This document shows positions 44,480 to 52,996 of a stretch of 61,774 bases of DNA, piece after piece. How positions within the stretch are numbered: the first letter of the stretch is position 1; every line of letters begins with the position of its first letter. The notes beneath the pieces are model-generated. The model saw only the letters and a list, made by a program, of their open reading frames with translations. It had not been told where the DNA came from and did not search any database. The translations under genes were made by a program, and so were the position numbers. The DNA is from Chloroflexota bacterium (GTDB lineage Bacteria > Chloroflexota > Dehalococcoidia > Lucifugimonadales > JACPCK01), in NCBI GenBank assembly GCA_016179845.1, contig JACPCK010000055.1, positions 1 to 61,774 on the forward strand. Direction: 5' to 3'.

Positions 44480-45271
44480 ATGGAGAAAAACCAGGTGAAA
44501 GCCAAGCTTCAAGCCGGCGAACCGGCCCTGGGGGCCTTCTGCAACATCCCATCGCCGGAGACCGTGGAGATATTGGGGCTGCTGGGGTTCGACTTCGCCA
44601 TCATCGACGCGGAGCACGGCACCCCGGGCGTGCAGGACGTGGAGCACATGGTCAGGGCCGCTGAGGCCACCAACATCACGCCAATAGTGCGTATTGCGAC
44701 GAAAGAGCCCCAGGATATACTCCGCTACCTGGACACCCGGGCCTCCGGAGCTCAAATCCCCATGGTCAACACCGGCGGCGAGGCCAGGGCCGTGGTCAGC
44801 GCCGTCAAGTACCCGCCGGTGGGGCGGCGTGGCCTGGCAGGGGTACGCGCCAACGGCTGGGGAATTCCCCTCTCTTTGGGCGAGTACACGACGAGGGCCA
44901 ATAAGGAGACCTTGGTGGTGGTGCAGATTGAGACGGCCGAAGCGGTCGCTGTGGCCCGCGAGATTATCGAGACCGCGGGCGTAGACGTGGTCTTCCTGGG
45001 CCCTACCGACCTGTCCGCCTCTCTGGGCTACCCAGGCCAGACCACCCATCCGCGGGTGCTGGAGGTCATCGAGAGGGTGGGCAGGGAGGCCATAGCCGCC
45101 GGCAAGGCGGCGGGCACCATTGCCAGGGACCCGGAGGCCTATGCCTACTGGAGGCAGCGGGGCTTCCTGTACCTTTGCACCGGCGTCACGTATTTCCTGG
45201 CCCAGGCTGCCCGGGAATACCTGGAGGGCTCCAGGCGGAAAGAGACGGCCTTCCGTGCAGCACGGCCTTAG
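44480..45271 (+). CDS. HpcH/HpaI aldolase (2-oxo-acid aldolase)
   Basis: 263 residues from ATG 44480, with GGGAGGTGG upstream. LGFDFAIIDAEHG contains the metal and catalytic residues, QIETAEAVAVAREI the metal-binding Glu, and VFLGPTDLSASLGYPGQ the Asp ligand. Class II aldolases of this family cleave 2-keto-3-deoxy or 4-hydroxy-2-oxo acids to pyruvate or glyoxylate plus an aldehyde. The dehydrogenase 13 nt downstream could reduce the aldehyde product (inference). Confidence 0.9.
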   Translation: MEKNQVKAKLQAGEPALGAFCNIPSPETVEILGLLGFDFAIIDAEHGTPGVQDVEHMVRAAEATNITPIVRIATKEPQDILRYLDTRASGAQIPMVNTGGEARAVVSAVKYPPVGRRGLAGVRANGWGIPLSLGEYTTRANKETLVVVQIETAEAVAVAREIIETAGVDVVFLGPTDLSASLGYPGQTTHPRVLEVIERVGREAIAAGKAAGTIARDPEAYAYWRQRGFLYLCTGVTYFLAQAAREYLEGSRRKETAFRAARP

Positions 45272-45284
45272 GAAAGGAGACTCC

Positions 45285-46187
45285 ATGGAAAGGGTGGGCT
45301 TCATCGGGCTCGGCATCATGGGGCGGCCCATGGCCATCAACCTGCTTCGCGCGGGATTCCCTCTAACCGTCTGGAACCGCACCCCCACCAAAACGCAGGC
45401 CCTGGTATCGGAGGGGGCCTCGGCCGCTTCTTCTCCCAGAGAGTTGGCAGAACGCTCTACGGTAATCATCACCATCGTCACCGACGCGCCCGATGTGGAG
45501 GAGGTTGTCCTTGGACCGCAGGGGGTGGTGCATGGAGCCAAGTCAGGCTCCGTGGTGATAGACATGAGCACCATCTCTCCTCGGGCTACCAGGGAGATAG
45601 CAGCCCGCCTTGCCCAGCACGGCGTGCACATGCTGGACGCTCCCGTGACCGGTGGGGAGGTCGGCGCACAGCAGGGCACCCTATCCATCATGGTGGGTGG
45701 GGAGAGGGCCGTCTTCGAGCGGTGCCTGCCCGTGTTCCAGGCCCTTGGCAAGCGCATTACGTACATCGGCGGGAGCGGGGCAGGGCAAACGGCCAAGCTG
45801 GTCAACCAGATCATCGTGGCTGGCACACTCCTGGCCGTCTGCGAGGGCCTTCTCTTCGCGGCGCGCTCGGGGGTGGACCTTCAGGCTACCCTTGACGCTG
45901 TATCCGGAGGGGCGGCGCAGTCCTGGCAACTGGAGAACCAGGCCCCCAGGATACTTCGGGGAGATTTTGCGCCTGGCTTTATGGTGAAGCTGATGCAGAA
46001 GGACCTCCGGATAGTCCTGGACGTGGGTCGGGAGCTGGCCCTGTCGCTGCTGGCGACTGGACAGGTCCATCAGCTCTTCCGGGCTCTGGAGGCTCAGGGC
46101 CTAGGCCAAGAGGGCACCCAGGCCCTGATGAAGGTAGTGGAAGCCCTGGGAGGGGCAAGGGCCCGCCTGCCGGGGCACGAGGGGTAA
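45285..46187 (+). CDS. NAD(P)-dependent beta-hydroxyacid dehydrogenase (HIBADH/GarR family)
   Basis: 300 residues. VGFIGLGIMGRPMAINLLRAG is the NAD(P) Rossmann loop, DAPVTGGEVGAQQGTLSIMVGG the substrate loop, and GQTAKLVNQI holds the catalytic Lys. Family members act on 3-hydroxyisobutyrate, tartronate semialdehyde or sulfolactaldehyde. Together with the HpcH aldolase upstream, tartronate-semialdehyde or a C3-sulfonate aldehyde reductase is plausible but unproven. AAAGGAGA precedes ATG 45285. Confidence 0.9.
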   Translation: MERVGFIGLGIMGRPMAINLLRAGFPLTVWNRTPTKTQALVSEGASAASSPRELAERSTVIITIVTDAPDVEEVVLGPQGVVHGAKSGSVVIDMSTISPRATREIAARLAQHGVHMLDAPVTGGEVGAQQGTLSIMVGGERAVFERCLPVFQALGKRITYIGGSGAGQTAKLVNQIIVAGTLLAVCEGLLFAARSGVDLQATLDAVSGGAAQSWQLENQAPRILRGDFAPGFMVKLMQKDLRIVLDVGRELALSLLATGQVHQLFRALEAQGLGQEGTQALMKVVEALGGARARLPGHEG

Positions 46188-46209
46188 TAAAAGCGGCAAA
46201 GCCCTGGTG

Positions 46210-46218
46210 TGCTATACT
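46210..46218 (+). promoter_or_regulatory. Extended -10 promoter of the mmgE/prpD-like gene
   Basis: TGCTATACT, identical to the element before the DUF3800 gene, about 55 nt upstream of the start codon at 46273. Confidence 0.45.
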
Positions 46219-46272
46219 CTTGCGGAAATTCGCTATCTAGGGCACCCCTTACTTCACTCAACGGAGGGCATA

Positions 46273-47667
46273 TTGACTAGCCAACGGACCATCACCCAGG
46301 AGGTGGCGGAGTTTATTCTATCCCAGAAGTTCCGAGGTCTGCCCAGGAACGTAGTCCGGGAGAGCCGTCGCTGCATCCTGGACGGCCTGGCCGTGATGCT
46401 GGCTGGCTCTACGGAGAGCTCGGCCCATGTGATCCGCGGCTATCTGAAAGAGACGGTCTCCAGGGGCCCGGCTACCGTTGTCGGCAGCCCGCTTAAGGCT
46501 CAGACTCATCTGGCGGCCCTGGCCAACGGCACCAGCGGCCATGCCATGGACTACGACGACACCCAGCTCTCCTCCACACCCGATCGGGCCTACGGACTCC
46601 TCACCCATCCGACGGTGCCCGTCTTGGCAGCCGCTTTAGCTGTAGGTCAAGAGGTTGGGGCCAGCGGAAAAGAGGTGTTCAACGCCTTTTGCACTGGCTT
46701 TGAGGTGGAGTGCAAGATCGCCCAGGCGATCAGTCCGAAACACTATCAGCAGGGGTTCCACAGCACCGGCACCATGGGAGGTTTCGGGGCCGCTGCCACT
46801 GCGGCCAAGCTGTGGGGCCTCACGGTAGAGCAGACGAGGATGGCCCTGGGCATTGCCGCCTCCAAGGCTGCTGGTTTACGGGTCAACTTCGGCACGATGA
46901 CCAAGCCGTTGCACGCTGGGGCCGCGGCAGAAAACGGCGTTGTGGCTGCCCGCCTAGCCCGCTTGGGCTACACCGCCGACCCCAGCGGCCTGGATGGACA
47001 GTGGGGCTTCTTCCAGGTTACTGCCGGAGGCTGCGAGCCCGAATACATCGTCGGCAAGCTGGGCAAGCCGTGGAGCGTGGTAAACCCAGGGGTTTCGGTG
47101 AAGCCCTACCCCTGTGGTTCCCTCGGCCATCCATCTATGGACGCCATGCTGGACCTGGTACAGGAGTACGATGTGAAGCCGGACCGAGTGGAGGAGATAC
47201 GGGTGGGGACCACGTCTTTCGTCCTTGCCCCCCTGCGGTACATGAAGCCCCAGAACGCTCTGGAGGCTAAGTTCTCGATACCCTTCATGATGGCCATCCT
47301 TGTGCTGCGCAGGAAGGCGGGGATTGAGGAGTTCAAGGACGATGTGGTCCTGAGCAAACCGGTCCGGGAGATGATGGGCAAGGTGAAGCCGTACCTGAAC
47401 AAGGAGATCGAGGCCAAGGGTTTCGACCGGATCCGCAGCGTTATCGAGATCAAGCTGAAGGGCGGACGGGTGATATCCAGAGAGGCGGAGGCCTCGAGAG
47501 GCTCTCCCATGCGGCCCATGACCGCTGAGGAGATGGAGGAGAAGTTCCGAGACTGCGCCAAGGGCGTGCTGAGCACGCGGCGGGCCTCCCGGGTGCTGGA
47601 AGCGGTTGAAAGGCTGGAGGGGTACGCGGATATCAACGAGTTCATGGCCCTGCTCAGGGGCAAGTAG
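46273..47667 (+). CDS. MmgE/PrpD family protein
   Basis: 464 residues. The family includes 2-methylcitrate dehydratase and cis-aconitate/itaconate-type enzymes. GHAMDYDDTQLSSTPDRAYG and GFHSTGTMGGFGAAATAAKLWG are landmark stretches; the second part has TKPLHAGAAAENGVVAA. The start is TTG 46273 with GGAGGG just upstream; the frame extends to 46207 but there it overlaps a promoter. Substrate is not defined. Confidence 0.9.
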   Translation: MTSQRTITQEVAEFILSQKFRGLPRNVVRESRRCILDGLAVMLAGSTESSAHVIRGYLKETVSRGPATVVGSPLKAQTHLAALANGTSGHAMDYDDTQLSSTPDRAYGLLTHPTVPVLAAALAVGQEVGASGKEVFNAFCTGFEVECKIAQAISPKHYQQGFHSTGTMGGFGAAATAAKLWGLTVEQTRMALGIAASKAAGLRVNFGTMTKPLHAGAAAENGVVAARLARLGYTADPSGLDGQWGFFQVTAGGCEPEYIVGKLGKPWSVVNPGVSVKPYPCGSLGHPSMDAMLDLVQEYDVKPDRVEEIRVGTTSFVLAPLRYMKPQNALEAKFSIPFMMAILVLRRKAGIEEFKDDVVLSKPVREMMGKVKPYLNKEIEAKGFDRIRSVIEIKLKGGRVISREAEASRGSPMRPMTAEEMEEKFRDCAKGVLSTRRASRVLEAVERLEGYADINEFMALLRGK

Positions 47668-47684
47668 AGGCAAGGAGGCCCCGT

Positions 47685-48443
47685 ATGCTGGCTGATGCTC
47701 ATGCTCACATCTCTGACTACTCAGAGGAGGGGCTCTCTCTGGCCCTGGGCCGGGCCAAGGCCAAGGGCGTAGAGATGGTCGTTGGCCTGGGCGCCGACGT
47801 GGAGACCTCTCGTCGCACGGTGAGCCTGGCCAAGGGGAGGCCCATGGTCTATGCCGCGGTGGGGTTCCATCCCTGGTTTCTCAAGGGGCCTTTCACGGAC
47901 AGGGACCTGGAGGATATCCGCGCGCTGGCCAAGGAGGAAAAGGTGTCCTTCATCGGGGAGATTGGGCTGGACATAAACCGGAACGCCGATCGCTTCGAGG
48001 AGCAGAAGCGCATCTTCGCGCAGCACCTGGACCTGGCCAAGGAGTTGGACCTGCCCATCAACGTTCACTGCCGTGGCGCCGACCGGGAGCTTCTGGAGCT
48101 GATGGAAAGGCAGGGCATGCCGAGGCGGGGAGGCGTGGCCCATAGCTACTCCGGAGGCGCGCAGCTCCTCCAGGCCTACCTGGACCTGGGGTTCTACATC
48201 TCCATAGGCAGAGGCGGCCTGAGGATTGACCCTGAGACTGAGAAGGTTGTGAAGGCCGTGCCGCCGGAGCGACTTCTTCTAGAGACGGACTCGTCGGCGG
48301 CCTCTTCCAGGCAGGAGAACGCCTACGAGCCTGCCAGCGTGAGCATTATCGCCGAGAACGTCGCCAGGGTGAGAGGCGTGTCTCCTGGGGAGCTGGGAGA
48401 CGTCACGACAGCCAACCTGAAGAAGCTTATGAGAATCCAGTAG
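47685..48443 (+). CDS. TatD family metal-dependent hydrolase
   Basis: 252 residues. Metal ligands are visible in order: DAHAH (HxH), FIGEIGLD, INVHCRGA, GVAHSYSGG and LLETDSS. This is the amidohydrolase TatD group, with DNase or phosphodiesterase activity in studied members. GGAGG-type ribosome site before ATG 47685. A fragment with the same start (MLADAHAH) follows directly downstream, indicating a decayed tandem copy. Confidence 0.9.
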   Translation: MLADAHAHISDYSEEGLSLALGRAKAKGVEMVVGLGADVETSRRTVSLAKGRPMVYAAVGFHPWFLKGPFTDRDLEDIRALAKEEKVSFIGEIGLDINRNADRFEEQKRIFAQHLDLAKELDLPINVHCRGADRELLELMERQGMPRRGGVAHSYSGGAQLLQAYLDLGFYISIGRGGLRIDPETEKVVKAVPPERLLLETDSSAASSRQENAYEPASVSIIAENVARVRGVSPGELGDVTTANLKKLMRIQ

Positions 48444-48453
48444 GAGTGCTGCC

Positions 48454-48653
48454 ATGCTGGCCGATGCGCACGCTCACCTTTTCGAATGGCGGGAAATAGG
48501 GCCCGCCAGGCGGGTGTGGGTGTGATAGTGACCCTGGGAGTGACGCCGCGCACCTCCTACAAAAGCCTTGAGCAGGCCCTGGGGGAGAAGACTCTGGAGA
48601 ACCTGGAGCGTATGACCGGTCCCTTGAGAGAGATAGGAGAAGCCCTTGGCTGA
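48454..48653 (+). pseudogene. TatD-like fragment (decayed tandem copy)
   Basis: ATG 48454 opens with MLADAHAHLFEW, the same first eight residues as the intact TatD gene, then meets a stop after 23 codons. A shifted frame continues with VIVTLGVTPRTSY and LENLERMTGPLREIGEALG to a TGA at 48651-48653. Deletion and frameshift make a functional product unlikely. Confidence 0.65.
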
Positions 48654-50076
48654 TCGCTCGGCTATGGCAGCCCAGACAGAGGTTGCCGCTGAGTCCAGTT
48701 TACGCCAGTGGGTAGTAGCCCTCACGGTCGCCAGCGGGAACTTTGTCACTACCCTGGAGATCTCCACCAGCGTGGCCTTGCCTTTCATCGCCAGCCGCTT
48801 TCAGGTGGACGTGGCCACCGTTCAATGGCTCGTAATCCTGTACTTCGGCACGCGGGTCGGGCTGCTGATAGGAGCCGGCGGTGCAGCCGACCTCTTCGGC
48901 CTAAAGCGGTTCTACGTTTTGGGGCTCATTCTTTATGCCATAGCCTCTCTCGTTGCAGCCTTCTCTCCCAGCTTCGCCGCTCTTCTGGGGCTAAGGATGT
49001 TCATGGCGGTAGGCATCGGGTTCATCCAGGCGTCAGGCCCTGCCCTGATAGGCCGGACCTTTGGCGCAGGGCGGCGGGGCCGCGGCCTAGGTGTGGCCAT
49101 GGCAGGAGTGGCCCTGGGCCAGATAACAGGGGCCCTGGCGGGAGGGCTGCTGGTGCAGCGGTTTGGCTGGGAGGCCGCCTTCCTCATACGAGTGCCTACG
49201 GGTATCCTGAGCGCCACCCTGGCCTTCGTCGTTCTCCGGGAGTACCGTTCCGGTGGCCGGGTGAGGGACTTCGACTTCGTTGGCATGGCTACCCTTTTTG
49301 TGGGCCTCTTTTCTCTCCTGGTAGGCGTCAACCTGGCCCGCCAGTTGGGGTGGACCTCCCCCATCCTTGCCACTCTTTTCGTAGTCTCAGCCGTCTTCCT
49401 GGCCTCTTTCTACTTCAACGAGAGAAGGGCCCGCTCGCCTGTCCTGGACCTGGGGCTGTTCCGCATCAGGGGCTTCAACCTGGCGGCATCGGCGCCCCTT
49501 GTCCTCCAGGTGGCCCTATGGACCATTTGGACCCTCTTTCCCTTCTACATAACAGGTGTCCTCAAGCACGGGCCCTTCGCAGTGGGGCTTATGATGGCCG
49601 TCATGTCCATTGTGTGGTTCGTGGTCTCCCCTGGCGCCGGCTGGCTTTCAGACCGCATCGGCTCCCGGCACATATCCATCAGTGGCCTTGCGCTCGTCTC
49701 TCTAGGCTTCTTCTTCCTCAGCTTCCTGGGCGACAGATCATCTCTCGCTCTGGTGGCCGTGGGGATGATGGTCCTAGGGCTGGGGGCCGGCAGCTTCGGC
49801 GTCTCCAACCAGAACCTGATGCTGAACTCGGTGCCAAAGGAGCGTTTCGGGACAGCCTCGGCTTCCCTGGGCCTAGCTGGGGCAATGGGGAACACCTTGT
49901 GTGTGGCTGTCTTTGCTGCTTTCTTTGTGGCCCGGAAGGCGGCCCACAGCGGGGTTGAGTACCTGGCCTTTCAGGATGTCTTCCGGCTGGCGGCGATCAT
50001 TGTGCTGGCCGCGGCGGTCCTCTACGTGATGGTGGGCCGAGGCCTGGGCCCGCGCAAGGAAGGGGCTCCTCCTTAG
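48646..50076 (+). CDS. MFS transporter, DHA2 (EmrB/QacA)-type
   Basis: 476 residues with about 14 membrane segments. VALPFIASRFQVDVATVQWLV is a DHA2-like start, RMFMAVGIGFIQASGPALI follows, and MLNSVPKERFGTASASLGLAG is the usual late loop. These are proton-driven exporters of drugs or metabolites. TTG 48646, with AGGAG 6 nt before it, is the likely start and overlaps the TatD remnant; ATG 48664 is the alternative. Confidence 0.85.
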   Translation: MADRSAMAAQTEVAAESSLRQWVVALTVASGNFVTTLEISTSVALPFIASRFQVDVATVQWLVILYFGTRVGLLIGAGGAADLFGLKRFYVLGLILYAIASLVAAFSPSFAALLGLRMFMAVGIGFIQASGPALIGRTFGAGRRGRGLGVAMAGVALGQITGALAGGLLVQRFGWEAAFLIRVPTGILSATLAFVVLREYRSGGRVRDFDFVGMATLFVGLFSLLVGVNLARQLGWTSPILATLFVVSAVFLASFYFNERRARSPVLDLGLFRIRGFNLAASAPLVLQVALWTIWTLFPFYITGVLKHGPFAVGLMMAVMSIVWFVVSPGAGWLSDRIGSRHISISGLALVSLGFFFLSFLGDRSSLALVAVGMMVLGLGAGSFGVSNQNLMLNSVPKERFGTASASLGLAGAMGNTLCVAVFAAFFVARKAAHSGVEYLAFQDVFRLAAIIVLAAAVLYVMVGRGLGPRKEGAPP

Positions 50077-50144
50077 ACCCTTCGGCCAGGCTCACACTGA
50101 GCGGTATTCCCTGGGCAACCAGGTCTAAAATTAAGGCTACCCGA

Positions 50145-51452
50145 CTAGCCGCGGCTGACCCCAGCGGGGACGGATACGGATGCAGGGACTTTGGGAGGCC
50201 GCAGCATCAGGTACAACACCGCCGCAACGACCGCTGCCATAGCGAAGGGGACCAGCGCGAGGGTGTAGCTGTCTGTCCTGTCCCAGACCCATCCGGCGTA
50301 GACGGGCATGCCAAATGAGGGAAACGTGCTAAAAAACTGCATGACCCCCCGCAGCGTGGCGAAGTGCTTGCGTCCAAAGAAGTCCCCCACGATGGCGATC
50401 ATGACGGCGTTTGTGCTCTCAGCAGCAGCGTACAAGATGATGAACCCATAGAGGTGCCAGGTCTCGCCAGCGCCGTTGAGGATGAGCAGGGCCAGACCCC
50501 CGGCGATGGACCCCAGAGCGATGAGCACCCGCTTGTTCAGCCTGTCGGCGAGCCGACCCATGATCAAGGCGCCCGGCATTCCTATAAGAGCCATGGTCCC
50601 CAGCAGATTGGCGGCTTCCTGCCTCCCAGCCCCTTTCCACACCAACATCGGCACGGCGTGGACCAGGACAGCCCCCAGCGCGGCCGCCCGGACCCCCTGG
50701 GCCAAGGTCATGAGCCAGAAGGCGGAGGTTTTCATCGCCTCGGATAGGGTGAAGTCGTGGTCTGAGGCTTTTGGTTTTCGCTCGGCAGGCTCGGAAGAAT
50801 GCCGGGGCGACGTCACGGGCGTCAACACAGCCCCGTCAGGCAGAAGGCCCATGGATTCAGGAGAGCGCCGAAAGACCTGGGCTAGAGGAACCACGACAAC
50901 AATGATGATGACTCCCACGATAATGGCGGTTGTCTGCCACCCCAGCCGGTACACCAGGAACGAGATTGCGGGGACAAGGAGAAAGGCCCCCGCGCGATTG
51001 GAAGCGGCCAGTGTGCCCAAAACAGTGGCGCGATACTTGTGGAACCAGGTGTTGTAGGCGACCTGGAGGGCCGAAAAGAAGCCCACTGAGAAACCGGTAG
51101 AGAGAACCACCACGTACACCAGGAGAAAGCTCCAGAAATCGCGGACAATCAGCCCCAGAAGTATATAGCCAAGGCCCGCCAGCGCTGCCCCTGCCGCCAG
51201 CATCGCTCGAGGCCCAAACCTGTCAATGAGCCGACCGGCAATAGGAGCCTCGAAGCCACCCTCCAATCGCGCCGCAGCGAAGACGAGGGAAGTGGCAGTG
51301 CGACTCAGCCCCAAGGACTGGCTAAGGGGAAGGAAAAAGACGGAAAAGCCGTAGCCATGCATGGCTCCCGTGAGAGTCAAACCGGAGCCCGCAGCCACAA
51401 TCCACCAGCCGTAAAAGACTCGCTTCCGAGTCTTCAACACGCGCGAGAGCAT
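50145..51452 (-). CDS. MFS transporter, OFA / monocarboxylate-type (paralogue)
   Basis: 435 residues from ATG 51452 (AGGAGG upstream). VFYGWWIVAAGSGLTLTGAMHGYGFSVF-like start (residues 10-37), FRRSPESMGLLPDG and FATLRGVMQFFSTFPSFG parallel the carrier at 15451-16743, so the two are paralogues. Organic-acid uptake fits the surrounding catabolic genes. Convergent with the DHA2-type exporter gene. Confidence 0.85.
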   Translation of the reverse strand: MLSRVLKTRKRVFYGWWIVAAGSGLTLTGAMHGYGFSVFFLPLSQSLGLSRTATSLVFAAARLEGGFEAPIAGRLIDRFGPRAMLAAGAALAGLGYILLGLIVRDFWSFLLVYVVVLSTGFSVGFFSALQVAYNTWFHKYRATVLGTLAASNRAGAFLLVPAISFLVYRLGWQTTAIIVGVIIIVVVVPLAQVFRRSPESMGLLPDGAVLTPVTSPRHSSEPAERKPKASDHDFTLSEAMKTSAFWLMTLAQGVRAAALGAVLVHAVPMLVWKGAGRQEAANLLGTMALIGMPGALIMGRLADRLNKRVLIALGSIAGGLALLILNGAGETWHLYGFIILYAAAESTNAVMIAIVGDFFGRKHFATLRGVMQFFSTFPSFGMPVYAGWVWDRTDSYTLALVPFAMAAVVAAVLYLMLRPPKVPASVSVPAGVSRG

Positions 51453-51973
51453 GGCCCTCCTGACTCCGCACGGTCCAACCCGCTTAGTGTAGGCTCCATT
51501 CCACCGATCGTAAAGCGCCAAGCCTCCGCCAGCCTTCCCAGCAGAGGAACCCGGGAAGCCATCTCTTGGAAGAAAGGGAGCCCCACGCCCTGGTAATAAC
51601 TCGACTAGGGAGAAGGGGCTTAGAGTAAGAACTCTTTAGCCAGTAGATTCCTGCACTATATCTGGGCGCGGTAGCAGGGATTGGAAGGGCTAAGGCGGGA
51701 TAAACTCGGCGATACCTGCAAAACTCCCGCAGCGCTCCGCAGGTGGTCCTTGTACGCCTGGTACATGAAGCCCACGTAGTCGCGGCCCCCGATCTGGGGC
51801 TCCAGCAGATGGTCCCAGATGAACTCGCCGGGGCCCTTGGCGCTGAGCTGTGCTGACACGGCGTCCCCCCAAGGCCCCGGTTCCCCCGCGGGCTGCGCTA
51901 ACTTCGGGATGGATTCTAATCTCACTGAGGCAGTTGGTTCAATAGTTCCTGAGCTATGGTATCACCATTTCTG
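51453..51973. other. Long intergenic stretch, no secure gene
   Basis: A minus-strand frame at 51656-51925 contains GPGEFIWDHLLEPQIGGRDYVG, which looks protein-like but matches no family I know and has no start signal. It may be a remnant. Nothing else is supported. Confidence 0.3.
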
Positions 51974-52002
51974 TTGACAACCGACCTGACGTGTGGTATT
52001 AA
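51974..52002 (+). promoter_or_regulatory. Promoter of the XRE-NYN gene
   Basis: TTGACA (51974-51979), a 17-nt spacer and TATTAA (51997-52002) preceded by TGG. The predicted start falls next to GTG 52012, so the mRNA would be leaderless. Confidence 0.65.
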
Positions 52003-52011
52003 TTGGATACT

Positions 52012-52965
52012 GTGGCTCCGATACGACCAGACCACTACGACTACGCGTTCAGACCAGGTGTGTTGGAGAGTAGCCGGAAACGCCTGGGGTTGACTCAGGC
52101 CAAGCTGGCTGAGCTTCTGGATGTCCCGGTCAACACGGTCTCCCGCTGGGAGACTGGGGCCACTACCCCTGACGCCAACGCTCTCGCCGCTATCTACTCC
52201 ATCGCCAAGCAGCAAGATGTCACCCCTCAATTCTTCCAAAGGAGGGCTACAGTGCAAACCGCCGAGCGGCAGAGGACGAAGCTCATTTTGGCCTGGGACT
52301 ATCAGAACAGAGGCCTCGATGCGAGTGAAGTGGCGTCTGAGTGGTCCTACATGTGGAAATACATCGACTTGCTTCATCCTGGCACCAAAGCCAGCCGCCA
52401 ACTATGGGCTTATACTTCTCCATACCAATGGAATGCCGCTGACGAGTTAAAGAAGCTCAGGTTCCAAGTTTATGACGGCGCGTTCGATGCGGACAGCCAG
52501 CTTGTCCAGGACGTTAGGGCGGAATGTCAGAAGAAACCGAACAAGACAGTCTTCGTACTGGCTGCAGATGATGGCAACTACGTCGAGCTTCTGCGAGGTC
52601 TGAAGGAGATCGGCGTCGATGTGTATGTATGGGGAACGGACCAATGCAACGAGCGGCTCGTCAAAGCCGTAGACCCTGGTCATTTCATACATTGGGACGG
52701 TCCATTTGTAGTCACAGAGTGTGTCGATGTCGTCAGAGGGTTGAACGGGAGGCAAATCACACGCGCAGAGTTTGGAAGCCTCTGCAAGAGCCGACTTGAT
52801 GAGGAAGGGGCATACCCCTATGAAGTCGGGTTCAGCGCGAAGAACCCGTACAGCAGTGTACTTAGGTGGTTGGACAGACAGGGAATTGTCGAAATTACAG
52901 AGGTTACCGGGAAATCAGATACGGTCTCTATTCGCCTTGGTAAGACAGTAACTGGACGCAGATGA
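52012..52965 (+). CDS. XRE helix-turn-helix fused to a NYN (LabA/PIN-like) domain
   Basis: 317 residues. An N-terminal XRE-type DNA-binding domain: LTQAKLAELLDVPVNTVSRWETG (about 25-48). A NYN/PIN-like nuclease domain follows (about 88-215): LILAWDYQN gives the first acidic residue, and TVFVLAADDGNYVELLRGLKE gives the conserved D-x-N/D pair before IGVDVYVWG. A C-terminal winged-helix-like part (about 230-310) may bind RNA or DNA. NYN domains are Mg-dependent ribonucleases. GTG 52012 is preferred because TTG 52003 lies at the -10. A Smr gene follows 31 nt later. Lower GC than the core genes; probably acquired. Confidence 0.75.
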   Translation: MAPIRPDHYDYAFRPGVLESSRKRLGLTQAKLAELLDVPVNTVSRWETGATTPDANALAAIYSIAKQQDVTPQFFQRRATVQTAERQRTKLILAWDYQNRGLDASEVASEWSYMWKYIDLLHPGTKASRQLWAYTSPYQWNAADELKKLRFQVYDGAFDADSQLVQDVRAECQKKPNKTVFVLAADDGNYVELLRGLKEIGVDVYVWGTDQCNERLVKAVDPGHFIHWDGPFVVTECVDVVRGLNGRQITRAEFGSLCKSRLDEEGAYPYEVGFSAKNPYSSVLRWLDRQGIVEITEVTGKSDTVSIRLGKTVTGRR

Positions 52966-52996
52966 TCCACGCAGCCGTTGGCTCTGAGGCTCCACC

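Noticed and set aside
43874-45826. 650-residue minus-strand frame
   Set aside because: Only the part up to 44371 is a real gene; the rest lies antisense to the aldolase and dehydrogenase and resembles no protein.
46207-46272. Upstream start for the MmgE/PrpD gene
   Set aside because: The added codons overlap the TGCTATACT promoter, and TTG 46273 has a well-placed GGAGGG.
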